Assembly (NCBI RefSeq): GCF_006440735.1
Contig: NZ_VFUA01000076.1
Span: forward strand, 1-32,091
DNA length: 32,091 nt
Reading direction: 5' to 3'
Origin: Mesorhizobium sp. B2-7-1
GTDB lineage: Bacteria > Pseudomonadota > Alphaproteobacteria > Rhizobiales > Rhizobiaceae
Under the pieces are notes generated by a model. That model was not told the origin of the DNA, ran no database searches, and worked only from the letters and a program-made list of their open reading frames with translations. This document shows positions 7,357-13,915 of the stretch, piece by piece. The first letter of the stretch is position 1. Each line of letters begins with the position of its first letter. A program made the translations under genes and the position numbers.

Positions 7357-8198
7357 GAGTGCTGTTCCTTAGGTTTGGAGGATGGACCCTCGATCAGTTC
7401 GAGGCTCAAGGTCCGCAATTGGCGGCGAGCCTTTTCGTCATAGGCCTGCGCGTCGGCGCGCGATTCGCGTTGGCCGTCGAAGTAGCGGCCGCTGCGCCCT
7501 TCGAGCGCCGGCGATGCCGCGAGGTTGAGGATGGCGTCGGCGCCGGTCTCGACCGAGCTCCACGGTGTGACGCCGGCCTGCCGGACCATGGTGGTGTCCA
7601 TGTAGCTTGCCGGGTGCAAGGCGTTGATGCTGACGCCGGTGCCTTCGAGCTGCTCGGCCAGATCGACGGTGAACAGGATCTGCGCCAGCTTGCTCTGGCA
7701 GTAGGCACGCACGCCGCTGTAGCCCTGCGTCAGCATGACATCGTCGAAATCGATCGCCTGCTGACCGGCCGAAGCGACATTGACGATGCGCGCCGGCGCG
7801 CTTGCCTTGAGCAGCGGCAAAAGTTCCGAGGTTAGCAGGAAGCCGGCGAGATAGTTGACGGCGAAGCGCAGTTCATAGCCGTCGGCGCTTATCTGCCGCT
7901 TCGCGCCCTGGCCGCCGGTGCCGACGCCTGCATTGTTGATCAAGACGTCGAGCCGGTTGGTCCTTGTGCGCACGGCTTCGGCGAGGCGGTGCACTTCGGC
8001 AAGCGAAGCGAGGTCGGCGGCGAGAAATTCCGCCTTGCCGCCCTTGGCTTCGATGGCTGCGATCGTCGCCTTGCCGCGGCCTTCGTCGCGGCCATGCACC
8101 AGCACGCGGGCGCCGGCGGCGCCGAGCCGTTCGGCGACCACGCGGCCGACGCCGTCGGTCGAGCCGGTGACGAGAATTATCTTGTCCTTGAGTTCCAT
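7353..8198 (-). CDS. SDR family oxidoreductase, classical catalytic residues
   Basis: A 281-residue short-chain dehydrogenase/reductase of the retinol-dehydrogenase or WWOX-like type. It has TGSTDGVG at residues 11-18, HGRDE after strand 2 (favouring NADP), NNAG at 88-91, Ser143, Tyr166 and Lys170. The start at 8198 has AAGGAGG 8 nt upstream; the frame extends eleven codons further back without need. It is first of a two-gene operon with the non-canonical SDR (ATGA overlap). It is divergent from an XRE/MmyB-type regulator, an arrangement that usually means the regulator controls the SDR. The natural substrate cannot be read from sequence. Confidence 0.9.
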   Translation of the reverse strand: MELKDKIILVTGSTDGVGRVVAERLGAAGARVLVHGRDEGRGKATIAAIEAKGGKAEFLAADLASLAEVHRLAEAVRTRTNRLDVLINNAGVGTGGQGAKRQISADGYELRFAVNYLAGFLLTSELLPLLKASAPARIVNVASAGQQAIDFDDVMLTQGYSGVRAYCQSKLAQILFTVDLAEQLEGTGVSINALHPASYMDTTMVRQAGVTPWSSVETGADAILNLAASPALEGRSGRYFDGQRESRADAQAYDEKARRQLRTLSLELIEGPSSKPKEQHS

Positions 8199-8267
8199 GT
8201 TCGGAGCCTCCTTGCGTTGCTCTGAACGCAAAGATGGGACACGGCGCGTATCTCAAACAGTTCAAAC

Positions 8268-8281
8268 TTTATCCTGGTATC
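8268..8281. promoter_or_regulatory. Partial copy of the Rrf2-type operator in the SDR/XRE intergenic region
   Basis: TTTATCCTGG, read on the other strand as CCAGGATAAA, is identical to the right half of the palindrome upstream of the Rrf2 gene (5114-5123). The other half does not match. It lies 70 nt before the SDR start and 20 nt before the XRE -10 box. Binding by the Rrf2 protein is only a suggestion. Confidence 0.25.
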
Positions 8282-8289
8282 AGTACTGC

Positions 8290-8295
8290 TATAAT
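8290..8295 (+). promoter_or_regulatory. Perfect -10 box (TATAAT) of the XRE regulator gene
   Basis: TATAAT at 8290-8295 ends only 6 nt before the ATG at 8302. Transcription would therefore begin at or next to the start codon, giving a leaderless mRNA. No good -35 is seen; TTTATC (8268-8273) has 16-nt spacing. No ribosome-binding site precedes the ATG. Confidence 0.6.
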
Positions 8296-8301
8296 AGGCG
8301 C

Positions 8302-9174
8302 ATGGATGCCGTCGCCCATTCCCCCGAAGATCACCGCCGGCGCGAGCTCGGCGCCTTCCTGCGTTCCCGCCGCGAGCGGCTTTCGCCCTCGGATACCGGC
8401 ATTGCCGCCGGCCAGAGGCGACGCACGCCCGGGCTGCGGCGCGAGGAAGTGGCGATGATCGCCGGCGTCGGCACGACCTGGTACACATGGCTCGAGCAGG
8501 GCAGGGACGTGCGGCCTTCGGTCGAGGTGCTGACAGCGCTTTGCCAGGCGCTGCGGCTCGACGGTGCCGAGCAGCGACATTTGTTCACGCTCGCCGGCCG
8601 CCAGCAGCCGGAGCGACGGCGCATCGTGGAGGCAAAGGTCGAGGGACCGTTGCTGCATATGCTGCAGAGCCTGGTCCTGCAGCCCGCCTATGTCGTCGGC
8701 CCGCGCTGGGACGTGCTGGCATGGAATGACGCGGCGGTCGCGATTTTCGGCGACTACGGCCTGCTGGAGGGCGATGCCCGCAACATCATCCACGGTGTCT
8801 TCACCGATCCACATCGGCGGCATTTGCTCGTGGACTGGGAACAGCTGGCGCGCGCAACCCTTGCCGCGTTCCGCGCCGAGAGCGCGAAATACACCGGAGA
8901 TCCGGATTTCGAGCGGCTGATCGCGCTGATGATGCGTTCAAGTCCGGAGTTCCGCGAGTGGTGGCCGCAGCGCGATGTGGTGCACCGGCTGTCCGGCCTG
9001 AAGCATTTGCGGCATCCGATCGCCGGCGCGATGACGTTCGAGCATATGAGCCTGTCGATCGATGACGGTTCGGATATGCGATTGATCGTCTACACGCCGC
9101 TTGCCGAGCAGAACTCGGTCGCCAAGCTCAAGAAGCTGCTCGACGACCTTCCAACCGAGCGGCGCAGCGCCTGA
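8302..9174 (+). CDS. XRE family regulator with MmyB-like ligand-binding domain
   Basis: A 290-residue regulator. The N-terminal helix-turn-helix (about residues 14-85) has the hallmark LGAFLRSRRERLSP, then RRTPGLRREEVAMIAGVGTT and YTWLEQGRD. The C-terminal region (about 105-285) matches the MmyB-like PAS-type domain, with VVGPRWDVLAWN and a GAMTFEHMSLSI segment. Such proteins usually sit divergent to an SDR or other oxidoreductase gene and regulate it, as here. The ligand is unknown. The start is fixed by the ATG 6 nt after a perfect TATAAT, which predicts a leaderless transcript. The reading frame is open further upstream but runs into the SDR gene. Confidence 0.9.
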   Translation: MDAVAHSPEDHRRRELGAFLRSRRERLSPSDTGIAAGQRRRTPGLRREEVAMIAGVGTTWYTWLEQGRDVRPSVEVLTALCQALRLDGAEQRHLFTLAGRQQPERRRIVEAKVEGPLLHMLQSLVLQPAYVVGPRWDVLAWNDAAVAIFGDYGLLEGDARNIIHGVFTDPHRRHLLVDWEQLARATLAAFRAESAKYTGDPDFERLIALMMRSSPEFREWWPQRDVVHRLSGLKHLRHPIAGAMTFEHMSLSIDDGSDMRLIVYTPLAEQNSVAKLKKLLDDLPTERRSA

Positions 9175-9175
9175 G

Positions 9176-9368
9176 GCCTCTCAGCTTCGTCATCCACGGG
9201 CGGAGCGGGAGCGGAGACCCGAGAATCCATTCCGTTACCTCGGCCGTGGGGTGCCGCGGAGCAGAATTTTGCACCGTTGCAACGCCTCAACGTCGCGGAA
9301 TGGATCCTCGGGTCTGCGCCGCGTCGCTACGCTCCTTGCTCCGCCCGTGGATGACGAAGCTGAGAGGC
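9176..9368. repeat. Long imperfect palindromic element with 31-bp perfect terminal arms
   Basis: The outer arms 9176-9206 and 9338-9368 are perfect reverse complements. Inner arms 9214-9234 and 9296-9316 match at 19 of 21 positions. The remaining centre has no coding signal. The full element could fold into a cruciform or a long RNA hairpin. It starts 2 bp after the XRE stop, ends before the convergent rutR-like gene, and may terminate transcription from both sides. It looks like a MITE or rhizobial palindromic repeat; no transposase is present. It occupies most of the 271-bp intergenic stretch. Confidence 0.85.
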
Positions 9369-9445
9369 TTCGGCCAATCTCCAAAGGGCAGCAACAGCCA
9401 AACGGCTGGCAGGTCGATTCCGTCCTTAAGCTATTCGACCAGACG

Positions 9446-10087
9446 CTAGCCCTTCGGCTTCAGCCCATCCAGGAACAACTGCTCCAGGAAGCGCGCCGCG
9501 TCCTCGAAGCGGCCGTTGCCGCCGCGGTCGGCGCCGAGCACGGCGCGCACCTGGACGTCGAAATCGGCATAGTGCTGCGTCGTCGCCCAGATCGAGAAGA
9601 TAAGGTGCCAGGGATCGGTGCGGGCGATCTTGCCAGCGCGCATCCAGCCCTTGATGACGGTGGCCTTCTCATCGACCAGAGTCTTCAGGTCGCCCTCCAG
9701 CATCGGCATGATGCGCGGGGCGCCCTGCAGGATCTCGTTGGCGAAGAGCCGGCTTTCGCGCGGGAAGTCGCGCGCCATTTCGAGCTTCCTGCGGATATAG
9801 CTTCTGAGCTCCGTCAGCGGATCGCCGATGTCGTCAAGCTCGCGCAGCGGCGCCAGCCATGTGTCGAGCAGGCGCTGCATCAACGTCTCGTGAATGTCTT
9901 CCTTGCGGCGAAAGTAATAGAGAAGGTTGGGCTTCGACATGCCGGCGGCTTCGGCGATCTGGTCGATGGTCGAGCCGCGAAACCCGTTGGCGGAGAAGAC
10001 TTCGAGCGCGGCTTCCAGGATGAGCTCGCGCTTTTCCTGCTGGATACGGGTGCGGCGAGGAGCGGAGCCTTCCATCGTATCCGTCAT
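9446..10087 (-). CDS. rutR: TetR family regulator, RutR-like (copy 1)
   Basis: A 213-residue TetR protein very similar in layout to E. coli RutR (212 residues), the uracil-responsive regulator of pyrimidine catabolism. The helix-turn-helix is at about 38-58 (TIDQIAEAAGMSKPNLLYYF). RutR-type ligand-domain landmarks follow: TWLAPLREL, YIRRKLEMARDFP, SRLFANEILQGAP, DLKTLVDEK and HLIFSIWATTQHYADF. It is divergent from the aminotransferase gene across a 226-bp gap that contains a RutR-type operator and a direct repeat. An ATG at 10075 is an alternative start, preceded by AGGA. Uracil binding is inferred from similarity; the symbol is assigned by resemblance only. Confidence 0.85.
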   Translation of the reverse strand: MTDTMEGSAPRRTRIQQEKRELILEAALEVFSANGFRGSTIDQIAEAAGMSKPNLLYYFRRKEDIHETLMQRLLDTWLAPLRELDDIGDPLTELRSYIRRKLEMARDFPRESRLFANEILQGAPRIMPMLEGDLKTLVDEKATVIKGWMRAGKIARTDPWHLIFSIWATTQHYADFDVQVRAVLGADRGGNGRFEDAARFLEQLFLDGLKPKG

Positions 10088-10114
10088 CCTTGCCGGCCGT
10101 CTTCGCGCGAGCTC

Positions 10115-10136
10115 TCTGGACCAATTGTCTGGACCA
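10115..10136. promoter_or_regulatory. Direct repeat TCTGGACCA upstream of the first RutR-like gene
   Basis: TCTGGACCA occurs at 10115-10123 and 10128-10136, with a 13-bp period, 28-49 bp before the regulator start. Each unit is itself close to the palindrome CTGG-A-CCAG and resembles the RutR half-site TTGACCA. It could be the autoregulatory site of this regulator, but it fits the full consensus poorly. Confidence 0.4.
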
Positions 10137-10219
10137 GTTTTTCCTTGGCCTGTGGAGCGCGCTTTTTATGCCGCATTTCCGCTAGTAATCCCTTGACCGC
10201 CGACAGGCGGTGCTAACGT

Positions 10220-10235
10220 TTGTCCAACCGGTCAA
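10220..10235 (+). promoter_or_regulatory. Candidate RutR-type operator upstream of the aminotransferase
   Basis: TTGTCCAACCGGTCAA matches TTGACCANNTGGTCAA at 12 of 14 specified positions. It lies about 79 nt before the aminotransferase ATG and 133 bp from the divergent regulator start. A second left half, TTGACC, lies at 10193-10198. Control of the aminotransferase by one of the two RutR-like proteins is inferred. Confidence 0.6.
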
Positions 10236-10313
10236 AATTTTGCGTAGCACGAAAACGCAGCGAAGACCAAGCGTTGGCCGCACCGAAACAGGTTACAAGG
10301 GGAAGTCTTGGTC

Positions 10314-11642
10314 ATGTCCAACCGGCTGAAAGTCACGCCGAACGATCTCAGCGCATTCTGGATGCCGTTCACGGCAAACCGGCAGTTCAAGCAGGCGCCG
10401 CGCATGTTCGTGTCCGCCAAGGACATGCACTACACGACCAGCGACGGCCGCAAGGTGCTCGACGGCACCGCGGGCCTGTGGTGCGTGAACGCCGGCCACT
10501 GCCGGCCGAAGATCACCGAGGCTATCCAGAGCCAGGCCGCCGAACTCGACTACGCGCCTGCCTTCCAGATGGGCCATCCGATCGTGTTCGAGTTGGCGAA
10601 CCGGCTGGTCGATATCGCGCCCAAGGGCATGGACCATGTCTTCTTCACCAATTCCGGTTCGGAATCGGTCGAGACCGCGCTGAAGATGGCGATCGCCTAT
10701 CACCGCGTGAAAGGCGAGGGCTCGCGCACCCGTCTGATCGGCCGCGAGCGCGGCTATCACGGCGTCAATTTCGGCGGCATCTCGGTCGGCGGCATCGTCA
10801 CCAACCGCAAGATGTTCGGCACGCTGCTCGGCGGCGTCGACCACCTGCCGCACACGCACCTGCCCGAGAAGAACGCCTTCTCGAAGGGCGTGCCGGACCA
10901 TGGCGCGGAGCTCGCCAACGAGCTCGAGCGCCTCGTCACCCTGCATGACGCCTCGACCATCGCGGCCGTCATCGTCGAGCCGGTCGCCGGCTCCACCGGC
11001 GTCATCCTGCCGCCGAAGGGCTACCTGCAGAAGCTTCGGGAAATCTGCACGAAGCACGGCATATTGTTGATTTTCGATGAAGTGATCACCGGTTTCGGCC
11101 GCCTCGGCGCGCCGTTCGCGGCCGACTATTTCGGCGTCACGCCGGATATCATGACCACCGCCAAGGGCGTCTCCAACGGCGTCATCCCGATGGGCGCGGT
11201 GTTCGTCAAGAAGGAGATCCACGACGCCTTCATGACCGGCCCGGAACACATGATCGAGTTCTTCCACGGCTATACCTATTCGGGCAATCCGATCGCCTGC
11301 GCCGCGGCGCTCGGCACGCTGGACACCTACAAGGAAGAGGGCCTGCTGACGCGCGGCGAGGAGCTGGCGCCTTACTGGGAAGACGCGCTGCATTCGCTCA
11401 AGGGCGAGCCGCATGTCATCGACATCCGAAACATCGGCCTGATCGGCGCGATCGAGCTCGCGCCGATCGCCGGCAGCCCGACCAAGCGGGCGTTCTCGGC
11501 CTTCGTCAAGGCGTTCGAGCGCGGCGCGCTGATCCGCACCACCGGCGACATCATCGCGCTGTCGCCACCGCTGATCATCACCAAGGGCCAGATCAACGAG
11601 CTGATCGACCATGTTCGCGACGTGCTGAGGTCGATCGACTGA
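10314..11642 (+). CDS. Omega-amino acid:pyruvate aminotransferase (class III), probable beta-alanine transaminase
   Basis: A 442-residue PLP enzyme of the class III aminotransferase family. It has the phosphate-binding NSGSES (113-118), GRERGYHG, the PLP-ring Asp255 in LLIFDEVITGFGR, and Schiff-base Lys284 in TTAKGVSNG. The start FWMPFTANRQFK is characteristic of omega-amino acid:pyruvate transaminases. In this locus the substrate is most likely beta-alanine (or beta-aminoisobutyrate) from pyrimidine breakdown, yielding malonate semialdehyde and alanine. The ATG at 10314 lies 10 nt after AAGGGGA; an in-frame TTG at 10308 is closer to it and cannot be excluded. A RutR-like operator lies upstream. 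No semialdehyde dehydrogenase is present in the window. Confidence 0.9.
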   Translation: MSNRLKVTPNDLSAFWMPFTANRQFKQAPRMFVSAKDMHYTTSDGRKVLDGTAGLWCVNAGHCRPKITEAIQSQAAELDYAPAFQMGHPIVFELANRLVDIAPKGMDHVFFTNSGSESVETALKMAIAYHRVKGEGSRTRLIGRERGYHGVNFGGISVGGIVTNRKMFGTLLGGVDHLPHTHLPEKNAFSKGVPDHGAELANELERLVTLHDASTIAAVIVEPVAGSTGVILPPKGYLQKLREICTKHGILLIFDEVITGFGRLGAPFAADYFGVTPDIMTTAKGVSNGVIPMGAVFVKKEIHDAFMTGPEHMIEFFHGYTYSGNPIACAAALGTLDTYKEEGLLTRGEELAPYWEDALHSLKGEPHVIDIRNIGLIGAIELAPIAGSPTKRAFSAFVKAFERGALIRTTGDIIALSPPLIITKGQINELIDHVRDVLRSID

Positions 11643-11656
11643 TAAGCCGGCGCGGG

Positions 11657-11680
11657 CACCCTTCCCGTCAGGGGAGGGTG
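11657..11680. terminator. Hairpin between convergent aminotransferase and second RutR-like gene
   Basis: CACCCTTCCC (11657-11666) pairs with GGGGAGGGTG (11671-11680) across a 4-nt loop, with one G-T pair. There is no T run on either side. The convergent position supports a transcription barrier, but intrinsic termination is uncertain. Confidence 0.35.
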
Positions 11681-11738
11681 TTCGTGAAGCGGCTGGGCGA
11701 GGTCGGCGGACATGCGCCGACCCCAAGAGCGGTTCCAA

Positions 11739-12377
11739 TCAGGCGGGCTGCGCGCCGATGCCGGTCAGGATCACCCGCTTGATGTTTTCCTTGGCTTCCC
11801 GCCATTGCCGGTCGGAGAGCGACTTGCCGCCGTTCAGCGTCTCGATCTGGTGGCCGAAATCGGCGTAGTGCTGGGTGGTGGCCCACAGCATGTAGAGCAG
11901 ATGGCGCGGATCCACCCGGTCCATCTTGCCCTCCTCGATCCAGCGCCCGATGATCTCGACGCGGCCGTCGGTCCACTCGCGCAGCGTCGATTCCATATAG
12001 TCCTGCAGCACCGGCGCGCCGTGCATCACTTCCGAGGCCCAGACCTTCGAGCCGTCCGGATGACGGCGCGATATTTCCATCTTTGCGTCGATATAGGCGC
12101 TGATACCGTCCACCGGGCCGCGCGCTGCATCGAAGCAATTGGCAGCCTGCAGCCAGATCTCGAAAATGTTCTGGACGACGGACCGGTAGAGCTCTTCCTT
12201 GGTGGCGAAATAATAGTGGAGATTTGCCTTCGGCAGCCCCGCCAGGTCGGCGATCAACTGCATCGTGGCGCCGCCGAACCCGGCCTCCGCGAACACCTTT
12301 TCGGCGGCCAGCAGAATGGCTTTTTCATTCTCCCGCCTTATGTCCTGGCGCCGCATGGGACGGGTGGGTTCGGTCAT
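11739..12377 (-). CDS. TetR family regulator, RutR-like (copy 2)
   Basis: A 212-residue TetR protein and a paralogue of the regulator 1.7 kb to its left. The helix-turn-helix is at about 38-57 (TMQLIADLAGLPKANLHYYF). The shared ligand-domain landmarks are VWASEVMHGAP, WIEEGKMDRVDP and HLLYMLWATTQHYADFG. The ATG at 12377 has GGGGGAG just upstream; a later ATG (MRRQDIRRENEK) is possible. It is divergent from the amidohydrolase gene, and two good RutR-type operators lie in the 121-bp gap, 20 and 53 nt from its start. It therefore probably represses both itself and the amidohydrolase operon. The ligand may be a pathway intermediate; this is inference. Confidence 0.87.
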   Translation of the reverse strand: MTEPTRPMRRQDIRRENEKAILLAAEKVFAEAGFGGATMQLIADLAGLPKANLHYYFATKEELYRSVVQNIFEIWLQAANCFDAARGPVDGISAYIDAKMEISRRHPDGSKVWASEVMHGAPVLQDYMESTLREWTDGRVEIIGRWIEEGKMDRVDPRHLLYMLWATTQHYADFGHQIETLNGGKSLSDRQWREAKENIKRVILTGIGAQPA

Positions 12378-12396
12378 GTCTCCCCCAAGATTCTCG

Positions 12397-12412
12397 TTGA
12401 CCGCTTGGTCAG
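12397..12412. promoter_or_regulatory. Candidate RutR-type operator, proximal to the second regulator
   Basis: TTGACCGCTTGGTCAG matches the RutR consensus at 12 of 14 positions. Its centre is 33 bp, close to three helical turns, from the centre of the next site. Two dimers could therefore bind the same DNA face between the divergent genes. Confidence 0.65.
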
Positions 12413-12429
12413 CTTGTGTAGTCTGAAAG

Positions 12430-12445
12430 CTGACCATACGGTCAG
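12430..12445. promoter_or_regulatory. Candidate RutR-type operator, proximal to the amidohydrolase
   Basis: CTGACCATACGGTCAG is a perfect palindrome in its outer 6-bp arms and matches the RutR consensus at 11 of 14 positions. It lies 53 nt before the amidohydrolase ATG and likely overlaps its promoter. It pairs with the site at 12397-12412. Confidence 0.62.
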
Positions 12446-12498
12446 GATGCAAACCACTCAAGGGGCGACAAGACCCCTGGTGAAAATGGGAACCGCAA

Positions 12499-13749
12499 AT
12501 GGCCGCACCCGGCGAAAATCTGCGAATCAATTCAGACCGCTTGTGGGATTCCATCATGGAGATGGCGAAGATCGGCCCCGGCATTGCCGGCGGCAACAAT
12601 CGCCAGACCGTGACCGACGAGGACGGCGAGGGCCGCCATCTGTTCGAGCGCTGGTGCGAGGCGGCGGGGCTCGAAATGGGCCTCGACGAGATGGGCACGA
12701 TGTTTGCCCGCCGCGAAGGCACCGACCCCAGCCTGCCGCCGGTCTATGTCGGCAGCCATCTCGACACGCAGCCGACCGGCGGCAAGTATGACGGCGTGCT
12801 CGGCGTGCTGGGCGGGCTGGAAGTGGTGCGTTCGCTCAACGATCTCGGCATCAAGACCAGGCACCCGATCGTCGTCACCAACTGGACCAACGAGGAGGGT
12901 GCGCGCTTCGCCCCGGCGATGATGGCGTCGGGCGTGTTCGCCGGCGTGCTCGACCAGGCCGATGTCTACCAGCATGTCGACAAGGAGGGCAAAAAGTTCG
13001 GCGAGGAGCTCGAGCGCATCGGCTGGAAAGGCACCGAGAAGGTCGGCGACCGCAAGATCCACGCCTTCTTCGAGCTGCATATCGAGCAGGGGCCGATCCT
13101 GGAGGACGAGGGCATCGATATCGGCGTCGTCACCCATGGCCAGGGCCTGAAATGGCTGCAGGTGACGCTGACCGGCAAGGAGGCGCATACCGGCTCGACG
13201 CCGATGCCGAAGCGCCGCAATGCCGGGCTCGGCATGGCTCGGGTGATCGAACTGGTGCATGAGATCGCCATGGACTACCAGCCGGACGCCGTCGGCGCGG
13301 TCGGCCATATGGAAGTCTATCCCAATTCGCGCAACATCATCGCCGGGCGCACCGTCTTCACCATCGACATTCGCTCGCCGGAAAAGGAAGTGCTCGACGC
13401 CATGGACGGCCGCATCCGCGAAGGCATCGACACGATCTGCGACGCGCTCGATATCCAATACAAGATCGAGCAGGTCGGCCATTTCGATCCGGTCACCTTC
13501 GACAAGAACTGCGTCAAGGCAATCCGCGACGCCGCCGAGCGTCTCGGCTACTCGCATCGCAACATCGTGTCGGGCGCCGGCCACGATGCCTGCTGGATCA
13601 ACCGCGTCGCGCCGACCGCGATGGTGATGTGCCCCTGTGTGGACGGGCTCAGCCACAACGAAGCCGAGGAGATCACCAGGGAATGGGCGGCGGCTGGCAC
13701 CGATGTGCTGTTCCACGCGGTGGTGGAGACGGCGGGAATCGTCGAATGA
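12499..13749 (+). CDS. Zn-dependent M20-type amidohydrolase, probable beta-ureidopropionase
   Basis: A 416-residue member of the allantoate amidohydrolase / N-carbamoyl amino acid hydrolase family. Metal ligands are visible in order: H87 in VGSHLDTQ, bridging D98 in KYDGV, the EEGAR glutamates at 132-133, H194 in FELHIEQGP and H386 in GLSHNEAEE. The dimerisation domain lies roughly at 205-325. Beside dihydropyrimidinase the expected reaction is hydrolysis of N-carbamoyl-beta-alanine to beta-alanine, CO2 and ammonia, the third step of the reductive pathway. L-carbamoylases and allantoate hydrolases share these motifs, so specificity rests on context. The ribosome-binding site is weak (GGGA, 8 nt before ATG). 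Two RutR-like operators lie upstream. Confidence 0.9.
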   Translation: MAAPGENLRINSDRLWDSIMEMAKIGPGIAGGNNRQTVTDEDGEGRHLFERWCEAAGLEMGLDEMGTMFARREGTDPSLPPVYVGSHLDTQPTGGKYDGVLGVLGGLEVVRSLNDLGIKTRHPIVVTNWTNEEGARFAPAMMASGVFAGVLDQADVYQHVDKEGKKFGEELERIGWKGTEKVGDRKIHAFFELHIEQGPILEDEGIDIGVVTHGQGLKWLQVTLTGKEAHTGSTPMPKRRNAGLGMARVIELVHEIAMDYQPDAVGAVGHMEVYPNSRNIIAGRTVFTIDIRSPEKEVLDAMDGRIREGIDTICDALDIQYKIEQVGHFDPVTFDKNCVKAIRDAAERLGYSHRNIVSGAGHDACWINRVAPTAMVMCPCVDGLSHNEAEEITREWAAAGTDVLFHAVVETAGIVE

Positions 13750-13753
13750 CCTG

Positions 13754-13857
13754 CTAGAGCATTTCAGCGTTTCACGGAAACGGCGAAATGCTCTAGCTCT
13801 TTGTTTCAACGCAATTTCGGACGGAAAACCGCGTCACACTTTTCCTGAAATTGCTCT
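13754..13857. repeat. Dispersed palindromic repeat, family A, copy 2, inside the pyrimidine operon
   Basis: An element of about 104 bp with two hairpins: AGAGCATTTC pairs with GAAATGCTCT, and GCAATTTC pairs with GAAATTGC. The core AAAACCGCnTCACACTTTTC is shared with the copy at 24722-24772, and the layout with the copy at 1105-1209. It fills the 166-bp gap between beta-ureidopropionase and dihydropyrimidinase, so it would be transcribed within the operon. Confidence 0.8.
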
Positions 13858-13915
13858 GGACCGATCACCTCGCAACGCCGCCCGCAAAGAAGCGCGAAAG
13901 AACAGGGGAACAGAT

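Noticed and set aside
9101..10216. Plus-strand 371-codon frame across the palindrome and opposite the first RutR-like gene
   Set aside because: It runs through a non-coding palindrome and then mirrors a well-supported TetR gene.
12532..13809. A 425-codon minus-strand frame opposite the amidohydrolase
   Set aside because: The plus frame has all metal ligands of the M20-type family; the minus product has no recognisable motif.
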